Assembly: GCA_903813345.2 (NCBI GenBank)
Contig: CAIIXF020000009.1
Location: 30,569,259-30,633,258, forward strand
Direction: 5' to 3'
Source of the DNA: Owenia fusiformis
Taxonomy: Eukaryota > Annelida > Polychaeta > Sabellida > Oweniidae
DNA length: 64,000 nt
Shown here in pieces: positions 34,982 to 46,271 of this stretch. Both the position numbers and the translations under genes were made by a program. The notes under the pieces were generated by a model. The model had not been told where the DNA came from. It searched no databases and saw only the letters and a program-made list of their open reading frames with translations. The number at the start of each line of letters is the position of its first letter. Position 1 is the first letter of the stretch.

Positions 34982-36045
34982 CAGGGTGTTCCATATGTTT
35001 CAGGAATGATGCTGTATTTTATTGGTTTTCTTTTCAATCTAGCTGATATTTTGACAAAATGTGTCCAAATATGTTGTGAATAAGTTGAAAAAGTTTCATA
35101 TCATGAAACTCAGTAGACTGAATAATATGGTTGCTGTTGTGACCTAGGGGTAGGGTAGGTGGAGCAGGTGAAACAACGCGCAAAACCTGACATTTTTGTA
35201 AAAAATAGTAGTTTTTGAATAAAGAGTTCAAAGTATTAATTTGTCATAGTCGCATCAAACTTGTTGGAAATTTAAAAGAATAAAGGTGGATGCCTGGAAA
35301 TTAAAAATGTTATCACACCCTTTATTAGCCATCATCATTATTTCAGCATCTATCCCTTCTGCATTAGTTAGCGCTCTCACTGTTCTCGGATGTCCACATT
35401 TTGGATAATCGGTCTCAGTTTCCCTTCCAGATTTGGACCGCTTGTACCACTCATACACTCTAGAGGTTACCATCATTGAGTCCCCATGTGCATTTCGTCA
35501 GGAGTTTAATTGTGTCTGCTGCAGAAAACTGTTATTCACACATGTCATGTCTTGTCACAGATTGTTGTGTGTTGCCTAAGTCGAAGGTTTTCCTTTGCTA
35601 ATGACCTTTTCACTTTTCAAGATGGCTGCTCGTCCAAAATGACCGGGGTTTATTCTCCTTTGTGACTCATGACATGACATGTGTTTAAATTGTGATGTGG
35701 TCAAGGGTGATGAAATTCTTTTACTTTCTTGGAATCCACCTTCATTTTTGTTTAATTACTGACAAGTTTGATACAACTCTGACAACCTAATACTTAGTCA
35801 CACTTCCTATAAAAAAACTACTTTTACAAATATTTCATATATTTTGCGCGTTGTTACACCTGCTCCACCTACCCTACCCCTAGGTTACTATAGCAACCAT
35901 ATAATTAAGACGACTGAACATCAAGATATGAATCTTTCCCAACTTCATCAAAACATGTTTAGACACATTGTATCAAAAATTCAGATAGATTGAATAGAAA
36001 ACCAATAAAACACAGCATCATTCCTGAAACATATGGAACACCCTG
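34982..36045 (-). mobile_element. Mariner-like element, about 1.06 kb, long inverted repeats
   Basis: The element is bounded by TA on both sides (34980-34981, 36046-36047). Ends read CAGGGTGTTCCATATGTTTC inverted, and similarity between the two arms extends for about 300 bp, including ACCTAGGGGTAGGGTAGGTG. The centre of 350-400 bp keeps a decayed transposase N-terminal segment on the minus strand. It is too short for a full transposase (about 340 residues), so it is non-autonomous. Confidence 0.9.
35255..35540 (-). pseudogene. Mariner transposase N-terminal fragment (decayed)
   Basis: The minus strand frame 35255-35476 reads SRVYEWYKRSKSGRETETDY then PKCGHPRTVRALTNAE. This matches the usual second helix-turn-helix and linker of mariner transposases (consensus form RVFEWYKRFKEGRE..DD.RSGRP). 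Just upstream a different frame gives TIKLLTKCTW, the expected preceding segment, so a frameshift separates the two. The catalytic DDD domain is absent; the later residues do not match a transposase. It cannot encode an active enzyme. Confidence 0.7.
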
Positions 36046-36047
36046 TA

Positions 36048-37541
36048 TAATATAGAACATTTTTTCACTTATACTTTTGCCATAATTCAAGTTATACTAC
36101 GGCAGACTTGGAATATTAACGATGGTGTGGATTGATTTGCTGTCCAATAAATATTTCTACTTCACATTGAGAAGCAATGAATTTTATCGGTATACTTTTT
36201 GTATTCTATAAAACACAAGTGACGTAACAACACCACCCCTTTAAGAAAACAATTGATGATTGTGTAAATTTTCCATAGGTATTATAGCACTTCACAGTCA
36301 TTACTGAATCGTTTGAATGTAATCTACGCTGTTGCCGCAATAGTATTTTCCTTTCTATTGTCCCATTTGATTTTTTGCGCTAATCGCATCTCTCACATTG
36401 GAATTAATGAGCGCCTGAGCGAAATCCCATCTCTGCTGTAGATCATTTACATTCCTCTTCTATAGGCTCTTCCCAGTCTTTAGGAAATGCTAGGTCGCTT
36501 CATCAAACTTAGATTTGAATATATGTGTCATCCAACCTCTTCTCAGGGAGAAATTATTTGAAAATAGGTACGTTTATACGTAGCTGGGAGAAATCAATTC
36601 CAACTGATTTACATACTCGATGATCATCCCTGCATCTTGGCGATCTATTATATATAGGAGTCCCGTTGTGAGTCATTAGGACCTAATGGCTATTGCCCAG
36701 AGGCTTGTTTTTCCAGATAGATTGAAAAAATACAACAAATCTATGCAATATGCGCAAAGATCTTCGTTAGGTTGAGCCTATATTTCATCTGTAAACCATT
36801 GAACTAAACGTGATTGAGTGTGAACGCTGCAGAGTTATGATTGACTGATGATGTATTAATTTGAGGCTGTCATTTCCGCACAGGATGAATTACATTTGGG
36901 AATTTTCTTGAATAAATCCAGTCAAAAACTTGCAGGATGTCTTTATTATTGAGGAAGAGACAGAAAATTGGTCAATAGATTTGAGCTAAACTGAGTCGTT
37001 TATATTGCGCTTAAAGAAGCCTATGTAAATATGTACATGTTGAAATACTAGAGCTGTCTGCAAGGTGAAGATGGGCAACCTTTCTCGGATTTATCTCAGA
37101 GCAAAACGTGATACATGTGGCGATTATTCGTATCTCACTCAGAGAAATCTACCTCTGATAGCTAAATATGTAACATAATTCAGATGTTCAAATTGTGAAA
37201 TAATCTCTCTATACATATATTTATCCTCAGAACTATGGCCTCTGAATAGTTATGGGAGAAATTTTGATTTAGGAGCCTTACTGGATAATGGAAATGCTAT
37301 TAGAGGGTAGATTAACGCATAATTAAAATAATCATGATCTTCGCACAGATATACACCTCAAACATCATGAAAAACAAATAAATCGAGAATCGTAAATGAC
37401 GAAAGAGGTTAAGTTGTCTGGGGCAAACAGAACCATTATCAAACTAGAATGTCGACCATATTGGATTTAATTCTCCCCACCCTATAATGACAATGTGTTT
37501 GTGGCTAAACGGGATATAATCGCTGCCCCATGTTTATACAG
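36048..37541. other. Upstream region of the 37.5-kb exon, no clear gene
   Basis: AT-rich. A TTATATATAGG box near 36648-36658 could be a TATA element but lies about 0.9 kb before the next exon candidate. Nothing else is supported. Confidence 0.3.
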
Positions 37542-37828
37542 ATCATGTTACTATTGCGTCGATTGAGTAGCTTAAAGGCAAGAATTGTCATCGCACAAGC
37601 AGAAGATGTGGATTCAGATGAATTCACCCCCGAGGAGTTACTTGGTTTGCCGGATTACACTCCAGCGTTGGATCATTTGGAAGCGTTCTGTAAACCTAGG
37701 TCACTACAAAATAATTCCAATGATACGAAAAAGGACAAATCGTTCATTACAAAAAATGAAAAGGTGTACGTGGAAGAGAAGGTCGAAGAGAAAGTGCTTA
37801 GATGGGCCGCGAAAAGCCCAGAGAAGGA
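37542..37828 (+). CDS. Candidate coding exon, largest on the + strand
   Basis: The exon is open for 287 bp from an acceptor-like TTTATACAG (AG at 37540-37541) to a consensus donor, AAGGA then GTAAGTAT, at 37829. It can also be read as a first exon, since ATG occurs at 37530 (before the possible acceptor) and 37545. The product starts with a basic segment (LLRRLSSLKARIVIAQ), then an acidic stretch (EDVDSDEFTPEELLGLPDYT), then a Lys/Glu-rich end (EKVYVEEKVEEKVLRW). GC content is clearly above the flanks and the composition is protein-like. Donor phase is 2. No signal peptide or membrane segment is apparent. The family is not recognised. Frames overlapping it on either strand are shadows. Confidence 0.55.
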
Positions 37829-39024
37829 GTAAGTATCTTTGGTTTCCTGTAATTACTGTCCTTTTGTGCCATTCACTTTTAATGTCCCGATCAAATGAAC
37901 ATTCAAGGTTGAGGCTAATGTTGAAAAATCTATTCGTTTGAATAGCGCCATTACTATTTCCCATTACATTAACAAACACAATTGGTGATGCAAAAAGTGA
38001 CTCAGATTCGGAATGTCCATGAGAAATACATTAAGAGAAAACACTTCATGGATGTTTGCGCACGAGACAGTGCAAATAGTTCGCTTTGCATTTGCTTACT
38101 AGGACTTTTACTATAGATACAATGGACAATTTATAAACATGCAATTGCAAGTTGATTCGAGGATTCTTACAGTATATACCCGTGTGGAGTTTTTGAGAAA
38201 ATCATATTCTCAAATCACAATGCACGACCGTTTTAAAAAGACCAGATTTGTCAAGGGACATTTTTCTGTCGTTAAACAAGTTTGACCGCTCCCCTGGGTA
38301 TTTGAAACTATTGTTTTATTATTGGAAAACGCTCTCAAACACTATAGTTTATTTTGCAAAGCATGTTAAATGGTGGTATCTTTATTTGTATTTACGAATG
38401 GCATACATCTTCGAAACTCACTTCGTAAGTGGCTATCAATACTGTTTCTACATAATCTGAAAATCCACCAATGTTTGTATAAATGAAACATAGACGAAGT
38501 TGGGAATTAGAACCGGGACAATCGTGCTGCATAGAAAATGTGTAAATCTGTTTCATTGCATTTGATATCACGCTTCATTTAAATCATTTCTTTCGACCTC
38601 AGTAGAAGATAATAAATATAATTGCATACGGTCTCATACACTAAAAGACCGTTGATTCGAAGGTAATCCAGATCTAAATTGAATTTTAGTTCTTTAACAG
38701 AACATTTATTGATAACTGCGATATTGTGATTCTTTACATTGCTATTGCCATCCTTGGTTGAAGGTGACTTCTAGGAATAACGCTGAATACGTTTATAAAT
38801 TGGTTCGCTATATGATACTTCCGTCTTACATATCGTTATTCTCTCTCGGCTCGTCGTCATTCAGTATGTTATTCGCATCATTCTTTTCATTGTACTCTTC
38901 CCACGCTTGAAATAACTTCACATAGGAACAACTTATTGATGTTTTGTATTATTATACATACATACATAGAATAATATAATGCTCCTGTCTCCATATCAAG
39001 AAATGTTCAACTTACCAGTCCACC
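37829..39024. other. No supported gene (intron of the 37.5-kb exon if real)
   Basis: AT-rich sequence without exon or repeat evidence. Confidence 0.4.
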
Positions 39025-39330
39025 CACATGCAATCAATGGCTCATTGGCAGATCAAAGGTTACCGCTATCGCTTGGCCCCGGGTTTGATTCCCGGTTCAG
39101 GCAAAGTTTGTGAGTTTTGTAATTCTGGGTGTTTGACTGAGTGGTCCACACGTCGTCTAACAACTTTGGCTGTGGTGTGTTCGTGTATGTCTGTGTAACG
39201 GTGCACAGTTAACAGTACTCCTCCAAAGAGGAATCTCTGGCTCTGTCATCGAGTGTAAAATACCATATAAATACGGAATGGGGGATTGCTCACCAAAATA
39301 TGGCGATAACCAAGATACAATACAAAACCA
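39025..39330 (+). mobile_element. tRNA-derived SINE, + strand
   Basis: A pol III type promoter is visible: an A-box-like TGGCTCATTGGCAGA (about 39038-39052) and a B box GGTTTGATTCC (39082-39092) inside a tRNA-like head. The body includes GGGTGTTTGACTGAGTGGTC (39127-39146), shared with the minus strand copy near 45980. The 3' part ends in a short AATACA-type tail near 39320. The head is too diverged to fold as a true tRNA. End points are approximate. Confidence 0.8.
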
Positions 39331-39503
39331 GGTCTCATATTTCAAAGTATATAAGAACTATGGAAATGTTATAGTCATTGAAGTTTTCAATGAGGTAATT
39401 GGGTTTGTCTGGCTACGATACATGCCCATGTCAAGTATTTGATAAAACGTTTTAAAACCACATACTAGAGAGACATTTGCCAAAAATAAATTTCAGTGCT
39501 ATC

Positions 39504-39779
39504 TTAACTTAGGTACAAGTCACTCATGAATGCGCTTTGATCGAAAGTAGCAACCCTGGATCTGACTGAGTGCACCCTTCTGAAGAAACCTTCATTCAGA
39601 TGATCATCTAATACACACATCGTGTGTGAAGCTCGTAGGAGTTTTTCACCCTGTGAAGCAACTCTTACATCATTCACATCCTCAATCACCGTGTTGCCCA
39701 TTGCGTGTAAGACAGAGTTAATTTCTTGTTCAGAAGGAGTATGGAATGTGCAATGCTCACAGTCGGTGGCTATGCCCAC
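39504..39779 (-). CDS. Candidate terminal coding exon, minus strand
   Basis: Read on the minus strand, the exon starts after an AG (39780-39781; the in-frame TAG just upstream is the acceptor itself) in phase 0 and stays open for 91 codons to TAA at 39506-39504. Composition is balanced and GC-richer than the flanks. The product begins GIATDCEHCTFHTPSEQEIN, with a CxxC pair. It continues through acidic and polar stretches (VIEDVNDVRVASQGEKLLRA, LDDHLNEGFFRRVHSVRSR) to SDLYLS. No long hydrophobic segment is present, so it looks soluble. The pyrimidine tract before the acceptor is weak. I do not recognise the family. It would lie on the opposite strand within an intron of the + strand model. Confidence 0.5.
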   Translation of the reverse strand: MGIATDCEHCTFHTPSEQEINSVLHAMGNTVIEDVNDVRVASQGEKLLRASHTMCVLDDHLNEGFFRRVHSVRSRVATFDQSAFMSDLYLS

Positions 39780-40500
39780 CTATGAATCTTGAATTTTCTA
39801 TCGCTTGCATCACACTGCTTGGATTTACATGTAAAATTGATTTTATTTGATTTTGTTGGATTTTCCAACTACCCAAACGAGGATTGTGTAAGATTAAGAA
39901 GCCCCGAATAAGTAGTAAAGACATCATGATTATAGAGACGGTAGTGAGGACAATTCACTTGCCTATACCTACACATTAGTCAAATTTTGATTCATTTATA
40001 TAATTCCACCAGATTACACTTAGAAACCCAATGGTTATTCCAATAAGCATTATTATTATGCGAAAATCTCTATCTGAGTAGACAAAGCCAGTCCTTGTAT
40101 TATTGCATTGTTGGCCAGAACTCTAATTTTCAGATCTAGCAACTACAGGGTATCTATTAAATATGTTTTTCTCCTTAACTGTTAACATCCACATAATTTT
40201 TTGTCAGCATGATATCTGAATTGTTCTTAAGTACATTAAAACTGGGCTTCATGGAGCAACTGTTCAAGAATTTTAAGATGACAGCTCAACTAGATACACC
40301 TTTATGCACAAAAGTTTATACTCATGAAATTAAGGGGGTTGGATATTTATTTTACACCCTGTAGATGAATATATTATTTTGTTATTGCAGTCACAACATT
40401 CTAGTACTCATCTTTCTATTGTGTCAATTGCATTTAATACTCAGATATCATGACACTTTTAGCGCTAATCCTTCCGGGTTTATTTCAATGAAATAATTAA
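39780..40500. other. No supported gene
   Basis: AT-rich sequence. TTACACCCTGTAGA near 40352 resembles a mariner-type terminus but no partner end was found. Confidence 0.4.
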
Positions 40501-40659
40501 GGAATAAATAATGATAGGCCATTCAATATGGTGAAATTCAGCACGAGTTGGACAGAATGTTGTACAAAGCACGAACCGAAGGTGAGTGCATTTGTACTAA
40601 CATTCTGTCCAACGAGTGCTGAATTTCACCATATTGAATGGCCTATCATTATTTATTCC
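40501..40659. repeat. Near-perfect 159-bp foldback hairpin
   Basis: The outer 44 bp (40501-40544 and 40616-40659) are perfect inverted copies. The inner parts of the arms continue with few mismatches (TTGGACAGAATGTT, GTACAAA) to a loop of about 15-20 bases. The loop side holds CGAAG then GTGAGTGC, a donor-like sequence. No clear target duplication is visible. A transcript would form a long dsRNA hairpin. The open frame through it is a by-product. Confidence 0.9.
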
Positions 40660-40756
40660 GATTCAAACATAAAAATTAGTAAAAGCCGTGTCTGTGAAGG
40701 AAGAATACGCATGCTGTCAAGATTCTGAAGTCGGCCGGAAAAATTTTAGAATTTGT

Positions 40757-41140
40757 TTGGGCTGTTTTATTTTACTCCCCGTTTTAGATTATTATATTAT
40801 ATAGTCAGCCATAGTTAAATAGTTACAGTAGTTACGGAGGGAGTAAAAAAGAACAGCTATCCCCGGACAGAGCCCCAGATGCCGGGCCCAGATGTGCAGC
40901 TGAGATGTGACGTCACTCAAAACAATGCAAATTGCAGATTGAATAGAGCATGGTCGTGCATCTATGGAGAATTAGAGAACGTTCTATATTGGCTATGCTG
41001 CATTCTGATTGGTTGAGAAATTCGAATAGAGCACGGTCATGTTTGAATCTTGTTTCTTATCATATAAACATGTATCATGTCGCCCTTTGCCATTTAATGT
41101 CCACTTTATGGTATAGTCGGTGTATGGCGGTGGTCTGAGC
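40757..41140. promoter_or_regulatory. CRE, octamer and CCAAT cluster with an 83-bp offset repeat
   Basis: The region contains a full CRE (TGACGTCA, 40908-40915), a full octamer (ATGCAAAT, 40925-40932) and two inverted CCAAT boxes (ATTGG near 40989 and 41009). GAATAGAGCA recurs at 40941 and 41024. Upstream, a roughly 22-bp inverted pair (GGCTGTTTTATTTTACTCC and its complement, 40757-40859) suggests a mobile element edge. Whether this is a gene promoter or part of a repeat is unknown. Confidence 0.35.
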
Positions 41141-41364
41141 TAATCTGATTGAAGAAGTTTAAATACATTTTCATACATTCTTTTGCGAAAAGCAAAATAA
41201 ATTCCAAATCACTCATTCTTATAACTTTTAGCAGTTGCATCATATACATTAGTTATCTCAATACATTACATAAAACGCTCTATGAGAATTGTGAAACTGA
41301 GAAATCAATTTTAAGGCATTTGTAACTTCAATAATACTATCTATCTGTCATTTGTGACTTTTTA

Positions 41365-41732
41365 TACCCTTTGCATTCGTTCGACTTCACTTCTTAAAAG
41401 AGAGCTCCGTCTTCACTCTTTCAAACTAAAATAAACCTGTGAACTCACCGCGCCAATCAGTGCTCGTCGGCCAAATTTGACCGACGTTCTATATATGGTC
41501 ATTCCTTCTGACGTCATCGTTAAGCCCGGAATTGACCAATGACAATTCAGAATTTATTTTGGCGCGTGTTTCTTCAAGCTCGCTGATTGGTGGAAGAAAG
41601 GTCAGCGCGTAGGTCAGAAGTGATTTATTACCCGAACTGTCATCGGCACCCGTCGTGGGGGCGGGGCTACTAAACTGTAATATGGTTTCTACTAGGCAGA
41701 GTGTAGTTTAACTAGACTCTGCATGCAGGGTA
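41365..41732 (-). mobile_element. 368-bp MITE with 9-bp target duplication, copy A (minus)
   Basis: Ends read TACCCTTTGCATTCG and (at the right) GCATGCAGGGTA. The flanks carry a perfect 9-bp direct repeat, GACTTTTTA (41356-41364 and 41733-41741). By eye the sequence is the exact reverse complement of copy B at 49333-49700, with no difference found over 368 bp, so both inserted recently. No coding frame is present. The interior has a GC box, three CCAAT boxes, an E2F-like site, a CRE and a TATA box (positions given under copy B). The 9-bp duplication fits Mutator-like elements, but the superfamily is not proven. Confidence 0.95.
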
Positions 41733-42184
41733 GACTTTTTACATTGTTTTTATCATAAATTTGTGTAAATACACTAAAAAATCATGAATTTTAAGATTTT
41801 ACAAAACAGTTTGTTTTATCGTAACATTGAAAGCTGAGCTGTGTCCATTTTGCTATGTATTTTCAATGGACACAAATTTCTCTATTCATTTTTTCAAATC
41901 TCAGTTTAAAAATGTAATATAATAATTCCTAGTCACATGGTGTAATTCAAACAATTTGATTGGTTAAAATGGTACAAATAGGACAAAGTTAAATTGTATT
42001 TTTGATGGAGTTAGGACAATTTGACACTGAAAGGCAGGCTATTGAGAGGAGATAACGGTAAGGGAATATCACAGGAAGGAAGAGGATGATTTAAATAGTG
42101 GAAATCTGTGAAAATCCCAATGGCACTTGGGACATTATTATTCTCATACGACGACTAGACTAATCTATTCTTAATTTTTGGTAG

Positions 42185-42373
42185 ATGAACCCGAGTTTGT
42201 GTTATAAAATCTTAGCTGATATGAATAATCTAAAAAAACTTGATCAAATTCGGGATCTCCTGGACACCAAAAATCATCTCACTAAAAGAAGGAATGGAAT
42301 TAGTTTACACGATTACGTTAATGTGTCAGAACATATGACAATCACTAAATATACTCTCAAAAATGAGATATGA
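42185..42373 (+). CDS. Candidate terminal exon, + strand
   Basis: A pyrimidine-rich acceptor (TTCTTAATTTTTGGTAG) is followed at once by ATG and a 62-codon frame to TGA. The in-frame stop before the ATG is the acceptor TAG. The peptide is helical-looking and charged (YKILADMNNLKKLDQIRDLL, then DTKNHLTKRR). It could be a terminal exon in phase 0 or a short ORF. About 85 bp downstream, a second open block (42458-42582) ends at CAG then GTAGTC. The relation between the two is unclear. Confidence 0.25.
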   Translation: MNPSLCYKILADMNNLKKLDQIRDLLDTKNHLTKRRNGISLHDYVNVSEHMTITKYTLKNEI

Positions 42374-43120
42374 TTATTTTTTTTATATGTATCAGGTAAT
42401 TTATTTATTTCATAAATCTTATTTTACATCAGAAAGAAGATGAGATATGATCTATAGCTTTGATATCGTTGCTCTACTCGGAGATTTTGCATGAAGAGAA
42501 CATTGAATACCATCCATTTAACGATTTGAATACGAAACGTATCAACATCGGTCAGCGAAACACCATGTTGTTAAGGCAGGTAGTCGGGTCTCATTTCCAC
42601 CAGCCAAAACATTTAGGTGATCACTGTTCCCAGGTTGGTGTCTTTTTATAGTGGAAATGGCTTCACAGTCATTATTCCAAGTGAATATTCCGATTTGCTT
42701 TTATATCACATAAGAGAGATTTCAAATGACATCTAGGGCCATTATATCATAAACGTATGAGGAACCAGTTTTATCTTGCGTTCCATTGAATCCCCTCTTG
42801 AAAGGTGTCACTGCACGTGATTGAAACCAAGCAATGGAGAGTTTGTTGTCAGTTTTCCCATTGTAATGGGCGGCTCATCAATTACTGATACTATTTCTCA
42901 GTAAGTAATTACAAAATTCAAAAATGATTTTCAACCTTATAGGACTTATTCTTTAAATTATATGAAGAGGGAAAGGGCGTTGGCGTTATTCCCGCTTAAT
43001 TTTGAAACAATATCGTTTCGCGAGCTATACCCTCCGTTAAATCTTACCATACCATCCACTACCCCGAAATTCACCCTGTAAATGATTCATCGCAAATGAG
43101 AAAATATAACAATTTAATGT

Positions 43121-43850
43121 AACAAGGCATTAACATGACAAAATGTCAACACCTTGTTGCTCATAATATTATGTCTTCAATCTTAAGTAAGATTTGAAAT
43201 TTTGAGAATTTGTAGATGATTTTGAAAAAAGAAATTGGTCAATTTAAAGTAAGTTGAAAAAAGACCTTTTTGACCCTGAGAAGGTCATTGAAGGTGAAAT
43301 CTCAAATTTAAGTCTGATTTGAACTTGTAGATGATTTTGAAAAATGGTCAATTTGAGGAAAGATGGAAAAGGACCTTTTTGACATTTAGAAGGTCATTGA
43401 AGGTCAAATCTTTTTGACCTTGAGAATGAAATTAGAGATCAAAGCTTAAGCCAGATTTGAACTTGTGAGAATTTGTAGATGATTTTCAAAAAAGAAATTG
43501 GTCAATTTGAGGCAAGTTGAAAACAGACCCTTTTGACCTTTTTTGACCTTTTAAAGGTTGTCGAAGGTCAAATCTCAAATCTAAAGTCAAATTTTAACTT
43601 CTTATAACTTGCAGATGATTTTGAAATAAATCAATTTGGTCAATTTGAAGCAAGTTGAAAAAAGCCATTTTTACCTTTTTAACCCTTTTCTGACCTTGAA
43701 AATGTCATTGAAGGTCAAATCTTCAATATAAAGTCAGATTTGAACTTCTGAAAACTTGTAGATAATTTTGAAAAAATTGAAGTCAGTCTAAACAGTATTT
43801 GTTAAGTTATTGGAAGTTTTAAGAATTTGTCACCACTTTTTGGCGGTGAT
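43121..43850 (-). repeat. DR4-rich repeat family, minus strand copy
   Basis: Complement of the long copy at 32932. The tail hairpin is at the left (AACAAGG at 43121-43127 with CCTTGTT at 43152-43158, inner TGACA / TGTCA), then four to five internal units with GAAGGTCAAATC and TTTTTGACCTT, and the head near 43825-43850 (TGTCACCACTTTTTGGCGGTG). The head spacer region with the CGTCTGTAACAA motif is missing, so it is partly deleted. Confidence 0.85.
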
Positions 43851-45844
43851 ATATAATAAAAATGATAGAGATTTATATTTCCAGCTTTTCATACGTCGGT
43901 AGACTGGTAAAGATTGGATGTCAGAAGAATTACAATTAAAATAATGAACATTGCCTGTGGTCAGACTAAAATACTATTGACCAAATTGATATGAAATGTC
44001 AAGCGCGCTGTTTAAACCGTTTAAAGAGCATTTCATCTTTCTGATTTGGAATACTTGGTAATGATTGATCGTTACATATCGCTGTAGGGAGATATGTCAT
44101 TTAAAAGAAATCGTTGCCATATTTCGTTACCATTCTGTCACCACTGAGTATTCATAATACAAAGTATTACCGAACGTTAAGTTTCCATTGAATCTTGTCG
44201 TTCATCCGAGACTTGGATGTTAGAAAAACACGTTATAAGGTCGTATAGAATACCAGGCTAAGTAATTTAATAGGCTAGTATTTGTACAACATCAATAAAA
44301 AATCACTAAGGTTTAACCGATCGATAGGCTTGATTTCCATAAGAATTAATAACATCGTAAAGTTAATCTCTTTGTAAGAATTGTTTAGAGATGGGGATAC
44401 AAAAAACGTGTCCATCATGTGTTTCACTTTTCATATATCTTTGATTGTTTAACTGAGACAGGTACTTATCGTCATGTATACCGTTGGTCATATATGGTTC
44501 ACTGGACCAAACAAGAGTCACTTTGAAATCTATTTTAAAAAACTTTTATCCATTGACTTGACCTGTTTGGAAACGATTTCCGCATTTACTCGAGTCTCTT
44601 GCCGACAAACGCGGCTAGGGGTCGCCACATTTGGCCCCACCGTGTATTCTAGAGAAGCTCTTATTCGCGGTGATTGGGCAATTAAAATTTTATTCAAAAA
44701 TATTTGTGAGAATTGCAGTTTCATCTAAACTGAATAGAGCAATGTTGCATGTGAGATATTGTGTTATTTCGTCGGGGGGATTAATATCAACGGACCAGCT
44801 ATATTCAAAAACATCTAAAATTGTTGAACTTTATTTCGCAGAGCGATCTTCATATAATGGTGTCATATAAAGGTCGAAACTTGGTTGAGAGAGATAAAAT
44901 AGAGCATATTTATAAATTTAAGTGAAACTATGCTCAAAAAGCAGACTAGCAAAAATGAATTCGACAATTTTGTATCTGAACCTTCACTAAATACAGAAAC
45001 GCTCGTGATTTATGGTTATCACGAAGTTAGCGAAAATGACATGATCAAATTAGTTGAGATGGTTAAAAAGAGCTCGTTTAATGCAAACTAACATTGGCAA
45101 CCATGAAATTGTTGCATAAACACATTTTCTGCATAAAACTTTGACTTTATCTTTTTGCTCTATTTGTCAATTATTAAGACATACATGTACATTAAGCTAG
45201 ATACTCGTATAATATAAATGATAAAATCCTATATTTTGGATGTATATTTCAAATTCAATGAAATTAATAAAACTCTCATCAGTTTTATTACTTCAAGTTG
45301 ACCATTGAGGAAATACAGTACTATAAATATACAATGACGCGAGTACTGCAGGTGCTAAGTACTATGCAGGTCGAAACACCTCATGTTACATACCAAAATA
45401 ATTTTATGGACTTTTAGGATATATGTATTCATAAGTGACATATTTAAAGCCTCTGTCACGTTTGTTCTACGGCGGTTGTACGGCGACTACATCGTACTGC
45501 TTATCCCTATATTTTAGGCTATTTCTCTCGAATTTTGAACGCTACGGCTGCCGTACGGTTGTGACTGTGACTGTGACTGAGGACTTAATGCTGAATTTCA
45601 CGCTTTTCCCGAATTCTTGCAAGGCGCCAGATGAATTTTAATAAAATTCAGATATAACTAAACACGTTGATAAAATATGGTTTTCAATATACAGAAGACT
45701 GGTGTAGGGCTCTTATAACATCATGCACCGGTGAGTAAGATAATGAAAAATGTGAAAAATTAAAAATTTTAGCTAAAATGATAGAAATTAAACAATGATT
45801 TAATTACATTTTCAATAGCTGCCTTTGTCGGTAATGCACGACAT
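43851..45844. other. No supported gene
   Basis: AT-rich. Overlapping open frames at 44474-44870 occur on both strands without splice support. A GTGACT microsatellite lies near 45560. Confidence 0.35.
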
Positions 45845-46127
45845 GACTTGTTGAGGGATTTAAACTCAACCCTCAATGAACTGTTGACAATTTTATGCAC
45901 GATGGTCTTGCATAAAACTTTGAATGAGGGAGGCAAGTATCAACATTCAAGTACACACCATAGCCTTTGTAAGAGCCATGGACCATTCAGTCAAACACCC
46001 TGAAGTACTTAACACATCAAGCGTTTGAACCGGGGATCGAATCCATGACCTGTGCGTAATTGGTACAGAAAAAATCATTTCGGAAAAGGCGAATGACCTG
46101 TTCCATCAACGCTACAATGTGATAGTA
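45845..46127 (-). mobile_element. tRNA-derived SINE, minus strand
   Basis: On the minus strand the B box GGATTCGATCC is present (46033-46043 on + coordinates) with an A-box-like TAGCGTTGATGG about 70 bases earlier. The body carries GGGTGTTTGACTGAATGGTC near 45981-46000, matching the SINE at 39025, then TATGGTGTGT. The two copies have diverged heads but share the body motif. The 3' limit is approximate. Confidence 0.7.
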
Positions 46128-46220
46128 TTAAGGCAATAATTGATATCGAATGACGTTCATATTGATAAATCCGAGTCACGACACACAACGTAACTTATTT
46201 ATTGACATGTTATGGGGATA

Positions 46221-46271
46221 ATCAACTACATATACTAATCAAATACATATACTTATCAAATACATATAGTA
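46221..46271. repeat. Three 17-bp tandem units
   Basis: Three units of ATCAAATACATATACTA with single-base variation. Confidence 0.8.

Noticed and set aside
39030-39100. Possible true tRNA gene
   Set aside because: A and B boxes are present but the acceptor and anticodon stems do not pair, and a SINE body follows.
42458-42582. Open block ending at CAG then GTAGTC
   Set aside because: Donor is weak and the acceptor poor; mentioned only beside the 42185 candidate.
44474-44870. Overlapping open frames on both strands
   Set aside because: No splice sites or recognisable peptide; both strands open points to chance composition.
45440-45580. CTACGGC-type inverted motifs
   Set aside because: Short, imperfect, and mixed with a GTGACT microsatellite; no element ends.
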